Assembly (NCBI GenBank): GCA_046542845.1
Contig: JBKHAN010000027.1
Coordinates: 1 to 35,214, forward strand
Direction of reading: 5' to 3'
Length of the DNA: 35,214 nucleotides
From: SKKC01 sp046542845
Lineage (GTDB): Bacteria > Spirochaetota > Spirochaetia > DSM-27196 > SKKC01
Shown in pieces: positions 1-6,311 of this stretch. Position 1 is the first letter of the stretch; every line of letters starts with the position of its first letter. The position numbers and the translations under genes were made by a program. A model generated the notes under the pieces. The model worked only from the letters and a program-made list of their open reading frames with translations. It searched no databases and was not told the origin of the DNA.

Positions 1-520
1 CGGCGGATGCGCCAGCGGCGTCGTCTGTGGCGGCGGCGGCTTCTGCGACGCCACCGGGACTCCCCGCAGTCGCCGCCGCCGCCTCCCATGCGCGACACAC
101 TTCTGCAGCGAATCCCTCCCCGGACCTGGACGTTTCGTCGCAGATATCCTCGCCGGTGTCGCCGTAGAAGCCTGTGGCACTCGCAGAAAGGAACACGCGC
201 GGCGGCCGTTCCGACTCCCGCATCGCAGACACAAGAAGCTGCGTGCTGTCGACACGACTGTTCAGAATCGCGGCGCGGCGACTGGCCGACCAGCGCTTAT
301 CGGCAATGCCGGCCCCCGCAAGGTGAATCACCGCCTCCACCCCGCTTAGAACATCGCGCTGAATTTTTCCTGCGGCAGGGTCCCAGCTCGCCGCCTCTAT
401 ACCCGGAGCGACCCTGTTCAGATCCCGGGTGAGCACAAGGACTTCATGCCCGAGAGACTGCAGCCGCGCCACAAGGGCTGTGCCGATAAAACCCGATCCG
501 CCGGTCACGAGTATGCGCAT
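1..520 (-). CDS. TIGR01777-family NAD-dependent epimerase, partial at the left edge
   Basis: The minus-strand frame opens with ATG at 520 and stays open to base 1, so only about the first 173 residues are present. The start MRILVTGGSGFIG is the glycine-rich NAD(P)-binding loop of an extended short-chain dehydrogenase. It is followed by VIHLAGAGIADKRW, SRVDSTQLL and the active-site strand FLSASATGFYGD, all typical of the TIGR01777 (YfcH-like) epimerases, whose substrate is unknown. Family members usually run about 300 residues. After the conserved VCRAWEAA the visible sequence turns into an alanine/glycine-rich stretch (about residues 147-173) where relatives carry ordinary Rossmann-fold sequence. 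This may be a lineage-specific insertion or the result of a frame error. No Shine-Dalgarno is visible; a weak TACCTT sits 6 bases before the ATG, and a 29-bp repeat (544-572) lies where its -35 would fall. Confidence 0.85.
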   Translation of the reverse strand, partial: MRILVTGGSGFIGTALVARLQSLGHEVLVLTRDLNRVAPGIEAASWDPAAGKIQRDVLSGVEAVIHLAGAGIADKRWSASRRAAILNSRVDSTQLLVSAMRESERPPRVFLSASATGFYGDTGEDICDETSRSGEGFAAEVCRAWEAAAATAGSPGGVAEAAAATDDAAGASA

Positions 521-543
521 GGTCAGAAGGTAACAAAAATCGG

Positions 544-572
544 GCCTGCCGACCGCAGGGTCGGGACGACAG
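544..572 (+). repeat. 29-bp direct repeat, left copy
   Basis: These 29 bases recur without mismatch at 1456-1484. The unit starts gcctgccgac and ends cgggacgacag. It contains an inverted repeat, ccgacc and ggtcgg, separated by gcag. This copy lies between the epimerase start codon and the HEPN gene, in the likely promoter region of both. Confidence 0.9.
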
Positions 573-603
573 TTTTCGATCGAGCTTGCGACCCGGAGAA
601 CAA

Positions 604-1044
604 ATGCCGTACACTAATTTCGTGGATCCGGATTCGCTCGCACTCACGTACTATCGCAAGTCCCTCGCGCGGAGAAAAGCTCTAAACGTACTTTTCGACG
701 AGGCGAGCTATGCGGACACGGTTCGTGAATCACAGGAAATCTGCGAGTTGCTGCTAAAAGGAGTTCTAAGGCTCATAGGGATTGAGCCTCCAAAGTTCCA
801 TGATGTCGGCAAGATCATAAAGGAAAACGTTTCGGTATTACCGGCAGAGATGCGTCCGGAGGTAGATCGTATTGCACGATACTCCTTTGAGCTCCGTAGA
901 GACCGTGAGCTTGCTTTTTATGGAGCGCTTGATGTTGATCCATGGGAAGACTACACAAAAGCGGATGCGGAGGAAGCCATGAACAAGGTTGACACCATTC
1001 TCTCGTGGTCACGGTCGTTTTTCGAGCAAACCTTAAGATCATGA
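604..1044 (+). CDS. HEPN-domain protein (PF05168-like), partner of an MNT nucleotidyltransferase
   Basis: A 146-residue, mostly helical protein. The central FHDVGKIIKE and the C-terminal pattern WEDYTKADAEEAMNKVDTI match HEPN domains of the PF05168 type, which are typically encoded beside minimal nucleotidyltransferases. The start at ATG 604 is preferred over an in-frame TTG at 586 because GGAGAA lies just upstream. Its stop overlaps the start of the next gene (ATGA, 1041-1044), so the two are translationally coupled. Such pairs are often called toxin-antitoxin modules. However, the RX4-6H ribonuclease motif of HepT-type HEPN toxins is not visible here, so RNase activity is not supported by the sequence. 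Base composition is lower in G+C than the surroundings (about 40% over 781-840), consistent with horizontal transfer. Confidence 0.85.
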   Translation: MPYTNFVDPDSLALTYYRKSLARRKALNVLFDEASYADTVRESQEICELLLKGVLRLIGIEPPKFHDVGKIIKENVSVLPAEMRPEVDRIARYSFELRRDRELAFYGALDVDPWEDYTKADAEEAMNKVDTILSWSRSFFEQTLRS

Positions 1045-1505
1045 CGCCAGCAACGGAAGCCGTCCGCAACCATGCACTGCAGGTGTTTGGCAAGAATGTA
1101 CTCGCCGTGCTTCTCATCGGGTCGTTTGCCAGGGGTACTTTCAACGAGAATAGCGATGTTGACGTGTTGATTATCCTCGAAAGTTCGAGCAAATCGCCCC
1201 GAGACCGTGCCATGCATTACGGAGAACCCGACGGGTATACAGGCCCAGAGATAAGCCCGGTGATCTACACGCTCGACGAGTTTCGACGCATGCCTTCGTT
1301 TGTTCTCTCTTTGCTCGACGGATGGGAAACACTTTATTCGCGTGAACTACCCGATGGAACCAGAGCCGATAAGGACTGCCTGAGACGGGTTGAAGCCTAT
1401 GTTGCAGACAATGGAATCGAACGCGTCAGACACAAAGGCGGATACTACTGGCGAGGCCTGCCGACCGCAGGGTCGGGACGACAGGCCACACCAGACGGTC
1501 GCTGA
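1041..1505 (+). CDS. MNT-type nucleotidyltransferase, partner of the HEPN protein
   Basis: A 154-residue protein of the DNA polymerase beta-like nucleotidyltransferase fold. Residues 27-41 contain GSFARG followed by DVD, the GSX10DXD-type motif in which two aspartates bind metal. Stand-alone enzymes of this kind paired with HEPN proteins act as antitoxins, in studied cases by transferring AMP to the HEPN partner; that activity is inferred here. The start overlaps the HEPN stop. The C-terminus, from about residue 139, is encoded by the right copy of the 29-bp repeat plus a few codons beyond it (ending ATPDGR). The native C-terminus was therefore probably replaced or extended when the repeat was acquired. 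The gene converges on fucU with only five bases between the stop codons. Confidence 0.85.
   Translation: MTPATEAVRNHALQVFGKNVLAVLLIGSFARGTFNENSDVDVLIILESSSKSPRDRAMHYGEPDGYTGPEISPVIYTLDEFRRMPSFVLSLLDGWETLYSRELPDGTRADKDCLRRVEAYVADNGIERVRHKGGYYWRGLPTAGSGRQATPDGR
1456..1484 (+). repeat. 29-bp direct repeat, right copy, inside the MNT reading frame
   Basis: Identical over 29 bases to 544-572 and in the same orientation. The two copies bracket the HEPN/MNT cassette, 912 bp apart start to start. It is read in frame as the penultimate codons of the MNT gene. I saw no third copy in the window. Confidence 0.9.
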
Positions 1506-1510
1506 GCCCC

Positions 1511-1945
1511 TCAGTCTGTCTCTACGACCACACCCTTTTTCAGGATAATGTTCGCGTACAGCGCCCGCTCTCCGGTTGCCACATGCGCGTAGGCTTCTTT
1601 CGCCCGGTCGTAGAAGGCGAAGCGTTCCATGGTCTCAAAGCCTTTGGCAAAAGCCTCCGCTTCGTGCCGCTCGATAACCTTCCGGTACTCCTCCCAGACG
1701 GGGGGCGTAGTCCCGGCCGCATCCATAAGGACGGCCGGGTGCGCGACGAAGGTGTCGAGCGGGAAAAATTTCAGAAGCGCGTCAAGAATCTCGGGGATGC
1801 CGTGCCCGTCGAGCCGCACGAGTTTCTTTGACCAGGCGGCCGACGGGAAGTTCCCGTCGCCGATCACCAGTTCGTTCCCGTGGCCCATTTCCATAATGAT
1901 CTTCAGAAGATCAGGACTCAGGATTGATGGTATACCTTTCAGCAT
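1511..1945 (-). CDS. fucU: L-fucose mutarotase
   Basis: A 144-residue protein close in length to E. coli FucU (140). FucU interconverts the alpha and beta anomers of L-fucose in the cytoplasm, feeding the isomerase. The N-terminus MLKGIPSILSPDLLKIIMEMGHGNE carries the conserved MGHG with the family's catalytic histidine; GDGNFP and the C-terminal ERALYANIILKKGVV are also family hallmarks. ATG 1945 lies two bases after the fucI stop, and a GGGGAG Shine-Dalgarno overlaps that stop, so the gene is the downstream member of a fucI-fucU operon. No fucose permease, kinase or aldolase gene is present in the window. Confidence 0.95.
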   Translation of the reverse strand: MLKGIPSILSPDLLKIIMEMGHGNELVIGDGNFPSAAWSKKLVRLDGHGIPEILDALLKFFPLDTFVAHPAVLMDAAGTTPPVWEEYRKVIERHEAEAFAKGFETMERFAFYDRAKEAYAHVATGERALYANIILKKGVVVETD

Positions 1946-1947
1946 GC

Positions 1948-3771
1948 TCAGCTCCCCTTGTACAAGGGGCCGAAGTTCGTGCAGGCACGGAAGTCGGCGC
2001 CTTCGAGGTCCATGCCGAACGCAGTCCAGGAACTCGGACGGTACACGTCCTTTTCAGGCACGTTGTGCATGTAGACCGGGATCCTGAGCATCGCGCAGAG
2101 CGTAATGAGATCCTTGCCGTAATGGCCAAATCCTATGGCTCCGTGGTTCGACCCCCAGTTGAGCATGACGGTGTAGGCGTCGCGGAATCGCGGATTGTCG
2201 GCAAGACGCGGAACAAACCAGGTCGTCGGCCAGGTGTAGTTGGTCCGGGCGTCGAGAACCTTGTGAATCTCGGGGTCAACGTCAACAGCCCAGCCCTCTG
2301 CAATCTGCATGGCGGGCCCGAGGCCGTCTATCATATTCAGGCGGCACATTGTTACCGGCATTTCGCCTCTGGTCAGGTAGCTCGATGAATACCCGCCTCC
2401 ACGGAAATACTCGGTTACGCCGGGATACCAGGTGGTTGCCTTGAGGCAGGCCTCGGCCTCTTCAGGGGTAATGTCCCAGAAGGGCTTCATAACCGGTTTC
2501 CCGTCCTGTGTCTGCTGCCCGGTACCGTCGAGGGTCGCGGGTCCTGAGTTAATGAGGTGTATCATGCCCTGCTCTGCACGTCCGCTCAACGCTTTCCCGG
2601 TAACCCGTTTGACCGCGTCCGGGCTCCAGTAGGTCCGCACATCTGCGAATATCTGCGCCCGCTGCGTCAAAAGGTGCCCGAAAGCCATGGACATCGCGTT
2701 CAGGTTGTCGTTCTCGGTCGCGAGCATGTAGGGCTCGCGTATCCCGCTCCAGTCGAAGGACGAGTTCAGGATCGCCTCCATGAAGTCGCCGTTAGGCATG
2801 AAATCTGTCCATTGCCGCTGCCCCTGGAAACCTGCGGCGAGCGCGTTATGTCCGTTCGCTTCTTCTTCGAAGCCGAGTTCAGCGAGCCGTGGATTGCCGA
2901 CCATAAGGTCCCGGGTGATAATCGCCATCTTGACGGATGTTTCCCAGTCGGACTCCTTCTGTGCGGCCGAACGCTGATTCTCCGGCGGGTTCGGGTCGTC
3001 GCCGGTGTTCGGAACGCAGTACTTCTTGGTCCACGCCAGAGCCTTCGTATACTCGTCCGGGTCGTAGATATTCTCCTGCATGCGACGTATGAGCTCGCTC
3101 ATATCGACGTACTCGTTTCGCATGCCGAGGTACTCCTTGTAGAAAGGCTCGGTCACATAGCAGCCACCTATGCCCATGGAAACACCCCCAATGGACAGGT
3201 AGCTCTTGCCCTTCATGGTCGCCACCGCGATGCCGGCGCGTACGAACTGCAGGATCTTTTCGGCGACGTCCTGCGGCACGCTTCCGTCGTCTGCCTCCTG
3301 CACCTCGCGGCCGTAGATGCCGAAGGCGGGCACGCCTTTCTGCGAGTGCGCAGCGAGAACCGCTGCGAGGTACACCGCCCCGGGGCGCTCCGTGCCGTTA
3401 AAGCCCCACACGGCTTTGGGAATGAGCGGAGTCATGTCCATGGTTTCAGAGCCGTAGCACCAGCAGGGTGTGACCGTAAGCGTGAGTCCGACGTTTTCGC
3501 CGGAAAACTTCTCCGCGCACGCAGCAGCTTCTGCGACGCCGCCGATGCAGGTGTCCGCGATCACGCATTCCACCGGCTGCCCGCTCGCGTGACGAACATG
3601 TTCTTCGATAAGCTGCGCGGCGGCTTTTGCAAGGCCCATGGTCTGTTCTTCAAGGCTTTCGCGGACACCGCGACGCCGACCATCTATGGTGGGTCTGATC
3701 CCGACTTTCGGTAGTCCACCGTGCAGGCGGGTCACCGCGCCTCCGAGGGGAAAATCGCTGTGTGTACTCAT
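1948..3771 (-). CDS. fucI: L-fucose isomerase
   Basis: A 607-residue protein that aligns along its length with E. coli FucI (591). The enzyme converts L-fucose to L-fuculose with a divalent metal, usually Mn2+; the family also acts on D-arabinose. Shared blocks include AAGFQGQRQWTDFMPNGD, REPYMLATENDNLN, QIFADVRTYWSP, EYFRGGGYSS and the C-terminal NWGSNHG, which contains the probable third metal-ligand histidine. ACTNFGPLYKGS at the end matches the E. coli C-terminus. The start at 3771 has an AGGAG Shine-Dalgarno nine bases upstream, so this gene has an ordinary leader. It lies downstream of two LuxR-type regulator genes on the same strand with a 98-base gap. Confidence 0.97.
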   Translation of the reverse strand: MSTHSDFPLGGAVTRLHGGLPKVGIRPTIDGRRRGVRESLEEQTMGLAKAAAQLIEEHVRHASGQPVECVIADTCIGGVAEAAACAEKFSGENVGLTLTVTPCWCYGSETMDMTPLIPKAVWGFNGTERPGAVYLAAVLAAHSQKGVPAFGIYGREVQEADDGSVPQDVAEKILQFVRAGIAVATMKGKSYLSIGGVSMGIGGCYVTEPFYKEYLGMRNEYVDMSELIRRMQENIYDPDEYTKALAWTKKYCVPNTGDDPNPPENQRSAAQKESDWETSVKMAIITRDLMVGNPRLAELGFEEEANGHNALAAGFQGQRQWTDFMPNGDFMEAILNSSFDWSGIREPYMLATENDNLNAMSMAFGHLLTQRAQIFADVRTYWSPDAVKRVTGKALSGRAEQGMIHLINSGPATLDGTGQQTQDGKPVMKPFWDITPEEAEACLKATTWYPGVTEYFRGGGYSSSYLTRGEMPVTMCRLNMIDGLGPAMQIAEGWAVDVDPEIHKVLDARTNYTWPTTWFVPRLADNPRFRDAYTVMLNWGSNHGAIGFGHYGKDLITLCAMLRIPVYMHNVPEKDVYRPSSWTAFGMDLEGADFRACTNFGPLYKGS

Positions 3772-3820
3772 ATGGCTTGACTCCTTGTATTCGGTCTCTG
3801 TGCAGTATGCAGGCCTTCAG

Positions 3821-3847
3821 GCTATACCGGAGAACCGAAGAGGTCAA
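3821..3847 (-). promoter_or_regulatory. fucI: Possible fucI promoter
   Basis: On the minus strand TTGACC (3847-3842) and TATAGC (3826-3821) are separated by 15 bases, shorter than the usual 16 to 18. It would give a leader of roughly 45 bases ending in the AGGAG of fucI. Weak because of the spacing. Confidence 0.3.
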
Positions 3848-3869
3848 ACTGAAATACTGTAGTCAGCAG

Positions 3870-4538
3870 TCAACGCTGCGGGGGAAACTCGAGCAGCAGC
3901 TCGTCGGAGGTTACGATTCCGGCCTGAAAGGCAAGGTGAAAGAGCTGCACGACGTTCGAAAGCCCCAGGCGTTCGAGTATGCGACGGCGGTGGACCTCGA
4001 CGGTGCGCTCGCTGATACCAAAGGCTTCGCCTATCTCTTTCAGCGATTGTCCCCTGACGAGTGCTTCAAAGACCTGCCGCTCACGCGGGGTCAGCTCGTC
4101 AAGCGCAGACTCGTCGTGTCGCACCGTACCACGGGCTACCGTGCCGTTGCGGTCGAGCAGGATCTGAAGGGCATCATGATCGAGAAACGCCTGCCCCGAG
4201 GCGAGGAATGAAACTGCCTCGCACACGCGATCGGGCACCAGTTCCAAAGAGAGAAAGCCGCGAAATCCCCGGTGCACCGCGCGTTCGAGCAGCACCGTAT
4301 GAAGGCGATCGTACAGTAAAAGTCGCGGAACGTTTGACACAATGTGCCCGGGCTCCATCGTTTCAAGAACGGGAGCGTCGTGAATGTGCACGACGGTTCG
4401 GTCCGACGTATCACCGAGGTCGTCGCGTTCGACCGCCGTTGCATAGCCGGACAGCGACGTGTGGATGGCTTCACGAACACGCGGATTGACCAGATCTATG
4501 TGCACCGCAGGTCGGTCGGAGCTTGAAAGCAAAGCCAT
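3870..4538 (-). CDS. LuxR-family regulator with a degenerate receiver domain
   Basis: The C-terminal third is a clear LuxR-type helix-turn-helix: ELTPRERQVFEALVRGQSLKEIGEAF and then ISERTVEVHRRRILERLGL. The N-terminal part has the length and layout of a receiver, starting near VHIDLVNPRVREAIHTSL. It lacks the acidic pair after strand 1, lacks a clear phospho-accepting aspartate, and has FLSLE where the conserved lysine should be, so phosphorylation is doubtful. I place the start at ATG 4538. A longer frame from GTG 4625 overlaps the previous gene's stop, but its extra 29 codons lie in AT-rich repeat-bearing DNA that looks intergenic. A TATCCT lies eight bases before ATG 4538. Its position just upstream of fucI-fucU suggests a role in their control, which is inference. 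Confidence 0.8.
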   Translation of the reverse strand: MALLSSSDRPAVHIDLVNPRVREAIHTSLSGYATAVERDDLGDTSDRTVVHIHDAPVLETMEPGHIVSNVPRLLLYDRLHTVLLERAVHRGFRGFLSLELVPDRVCEAVSFLASGQAFLDHDALQILLDRNGTVARGTVRHDESALDELTPRERQVFEALVRGQSLKEIGEAFGISERTVEVHRRRILERLGLSNVVQLFHLAFQAGIVTSDELLLEFPPQR

Positions 4539-4539
4539 G

Positions 4540-4612
4540 TAGCCGGAGGATAATGCGAATGCAGTTGCAAAAGTATACGAAGGATACGGAAAATTATACG
4601 GAATACCCTTAA
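4540..4612. promoter_or_regulatory. AT-rich, repeat-bearing regulatory region
   Basis: Between two regulator genes the sequence abruptly becomes AT-rich. It holds near-repeats spaced 10 to 13 bases apart: tatacgaagga (from 4574), atacggaaaat (from 4585) and tatacggaata (from 4596). The string aattatac also occurs twice, at 4592 and 4611. The pattern suggests tandem protein-binding sites or promoter elements for the downstream regulator gene on the minus strand. Confidence 0.4.
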
Positions 4613-5248
4613 TTATACTGCGCACTGAGCCGCCGTGGTGATTCGAGCGAGTTGCAGCGCGGACACGACCCCGAGCTTTCGGAAGATGCTCAGACGGTGC
4701 GAATCGATAGTCCTCGTGCTGAGGTGCAGACGCTCAGCAATTTCGGTTGTCGGAACCCCGGCGGCAATATACGCGGCCACAACTGACTCACGGCGCGTCA
4801 GTTGCGGAAATTTCATTCGGAGCGAGCGCTGTCGCTCGAAGTCGAGAAGCACGTCCGCGGTCAATCCACATACATACGACCGGCTGTTTGAAACGCAGCG
4901 GAGCGCCTGCAGCAGGGTTTCGGGTCTCGAAAGCTTCGATACGTAGCACAGGGCACCCCGGCGGAACGACTCGAAGATTACCTCCGCGTCGAGGTGCATG
5001 CTCAGGATAATGACCTTCATGCCGCGTTTGAGACAGGGTTCGATGAGGGTCATACCGCTCCCGTCCGGCAGGGTAATATCGAGCATCGCAACGTCGGCCT
5101 GTAGCGTCTTGAGACACTCGAGCGCATTTCTGAATGAACCGGCTACCGCAACAATCGAGCACTGCGAATCATGCCGGAGTACACTCTTGATTCCGGTCGA
5201 TGTAAGGGGATGATCCTCGACGAGGAAGATCCGCTGTGCCTGCTCCAT
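4613..5248 (-). CDS. NarL/FixJ-type response regulator
   Basis: A 211-residue two-domain regulator. The receiver begins MEQAQRIFLVEDHPL, with the acidic ED pair, and has the phospho-acceptor aspartate in VAMLDITLPDGSG and the conserved lysine in CYVSKLSRPE. The C-terminal LuxR helix-turn-helix contains LTRRESVVAAYIAAGVPTTE and STRTIDSHRLSIFRKLGV. The start is ATG 5248: an in-frame upstream extension has no receiver homology, and a promoter sits directly before 5248. Phosphorylation by a sensor kinase would activate DNA binding; the partner is not known. Its end abuts the next LuxR-type gene, so the two may be cotranscribed. Confidence 0.93.
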   Translation of the reverse strand: MEQAQRIFLVEDHPLTSTGIKSVLRHDSQCSIVAVAGSFRNALECLKTLQADVAMLDITLPDGSGMTLIEPCLKRGMKVIILSMHLDAEVIFESFRRGALCYVSKLSRPETLLQALRCVSNSRSYVCGLTADVLLDFERQRSLRMKFPQLTRRESVVAAYIAAGVPTTEIAERLHLSTRTIDSHRLSIFRKLGVVSALQLARITTAAQCAV

Positions 5249-5254
5249 ATGACA

Positions 5255-5282
5255 ATTATGAACATTTTCACCAATAGTACAA
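5255..5282 (-). promoter_or_regulatory. Promoter of the NarL-type regulator, leaderless arrangement
   Basis: Minus-strand TTGTAC (5282-5277), 16-base spacer, CATAAT (5260-5255), then only six bases to ATG 5248. No Shine-Dalgarno is present between -10 and start. Confidence 0.55.
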
Positions 5283-5373
5283 GGCGGGATTTCGCCTCGG
5301 TAATGATTTACCGGAAAAACGCGTAACGGTTCACGTAGGAACTCGTATTGTCCGCGGCGGAGGAACGTGAAAA

Positions 5374-5772
5374 ATGGCGATATCGGGGGACGATCTGATG
5401 CACGTGCTGGTAGTTGACGACCTTGCAATAAATCGCGTACTCACGATGAGTCTTCTCCGCACGGTGGGGATTGAAGCTTCCGCAGCGGCGTCCGGGGTGT
5501 CCGCGCTCGATTCCCTCTCGAAGGAACGCTACCACGCAATACTAATTGACTTTTTTCTCGGCGACATGACCGGCGACGAGCTGACACAGCGTATCCGCGA
5601 GCTGTACGGTACGAGACACCGTATCGTCGGCCTCAGCGGTGACGACGATGCGGAAACACGGCAGCGGGCGCTCGATTCGGGCATGGACGCTTTCCTCTGC
5701 AAGCCGGCGAGCGTCGAAACGCTCCGTTCGGTTTTGAAGCCCGACGGGCCAACCTACGCCGGATGCTCCTGA
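5374..5772 (+). CDS. Single-domain response regulator (CheY/Spo0F-like receiver)
   Basis: A 132-residue stand-alone receiver. LVVDDLAINR supplies the acidic pair, AILIDFFLGDMTGDEL the phospho-acceptor aspartate, and FLCKPASVE the conserved lysine followed by proline. IVGLSGDDDAE gives the usual serine/threonine switch position. There is no output domain, so it must act by protein contact or as a phosphorelay intermediate. A GGAGG lies about ten bases before ATG 5374; an internal ATG at 5398 would also leave the domain intact. It is divergent from the NarL-type regulator and 1.6 kb from the sensor kinase at 7391, which lacks a receiver of its own. Confidence 0.9.
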   Translation: MAISGDDLMHVLVVDDLAINRVLTMSLLRTVGIEASAAASGVSALDSLSKERYHAILIDFFLGDMTGDELTQRIRELYGTRHRIVGLSGDDDAETRQRALDSGMDAFLCKPASVETLRSVLKPDGPTYAGCS

Positions 5773-5782
5773 ATACCGAAGG

Positions 5783-6229
5783 TCAAGTGCCGACGAGCCC
5801 TGCCTCTCGCAGTTCCCGAGAGAACTCGCGTACCTTCGCGTGTATCTGTTCCTTGATCGGTCGAATATAGTCAAGCTTCTCTTCAAGACTGCCCGTCGCT
5901 TTCGAGGGGTCCGGGAAGGGCCAGTGCAGTCGTTTTTTTTCGGCGGGGAATATCGGGCATCGCTCCGCCGCCTCGGGATCGCAGACCGCGATTACGTAAT
6001 CGAACGATGCCCCTGCCTCCCGCAGGTCAAAGACACTTCTCGTTTCCTTACCCGTAATGTCTATCCCGTCTTCCTTCAGAAGCTCCACAACCGCAGGATT
6101 CAGCGACCCCGGCTCTATTCCCGCGCTCATGACCTCCGCCGTATCGCCGAGCTCGCGGCGAAGCAGTTCTTCGGCCATCTGACTGCGGGCACTGTTGTGT
6201 ATGCAGACCGTCAGTATCCGTGTTTTCAT
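5783..6229 (-). CDS. Arsenate reductase / low-molecular-weight protein-tyrosine-phosphatase family
   Basis: A 148-residue protein beginning MKTRILTVCIHNSARSQ, with the CX5R phosphatase loop at Cys9. Two further cysteines, Cys83 and Cys91 (VCDPEAAERC), followed by HWPFPDP, fit the thioredoxin-coupled ArsC type, which uses three cysteines to reduce arsenate. A tyrosine phosphatase role is the alternative. No arsenite pump or ArsR gene is nearby, so the arsenate role is not supported by context. The start at 6229 is chosen because homology begins there and a promoter lies directly upstream. The stop faces that of the receiver gene with a gap of ten bases. Confidence 0.9.
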   Translation of the reverse strand: MKTRILTVCIHNSARSQMAEELLRRELGDTAEVMSAGIEPGSLNPAVVELLKEDGIDITGKETRSVFDLREAGASFDYVIAVCDPEAAERCPIFPAEKKRLHWPFPDPSKATGSLEEKLDYIRPIKEQIHAKVREFSRELREAGLVGT

Positions 6230-6236
6230 GATATGC

Positions 6237-6265
6237 ACTTTAGCGCATACCCCAGCTCGGGGCAA
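6237..6265 (-). promoter_or_regulatory. Promoter of the arsC-like gene, leaderless arrangement
   Basis: Minus-strand TTGCCC (6265-6260), 17-base spacer, TAAAGT (6242-6237), then seven bases to ATG 6229. No Shine-Dalgarno sequence. Confidence 0.5.
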
Positions 6266-6311
6266 GTCTGCATCTTTCACAAATCGTGTCGAGTCTGATA
6301 CGCTCGCGAGC

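Noticed and set aside
7..432. Plus-strand open frame of 141 codons rich in Arg and Pro
   Set aside because: It is the antisense shadow of the epimerase gene, with no plausible protein composition.
604..1505. Calling the HEPN/MNT pair an active HepT/MntA toxin-antitoxin system
   Set aside because: HepT-type toxins show an RX4-6H motif with a nearby tyrosine, not seen here. The family resemblance is to PF05168, so only the pair and its layout are claimed.
2557..3714. 385-codon plus-strand frame opposite fucI
   Set aside because: Antisense to a highly conserved enzyme; long antisense frames are expected at this G+C content and the translation shows no family features.
5783..6229. Arsenic resistance locus
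   Set aside because: No arsenite pump, ArsR or second ars gene is nearby; the lone ArsC-type protein may be a phosphatase.
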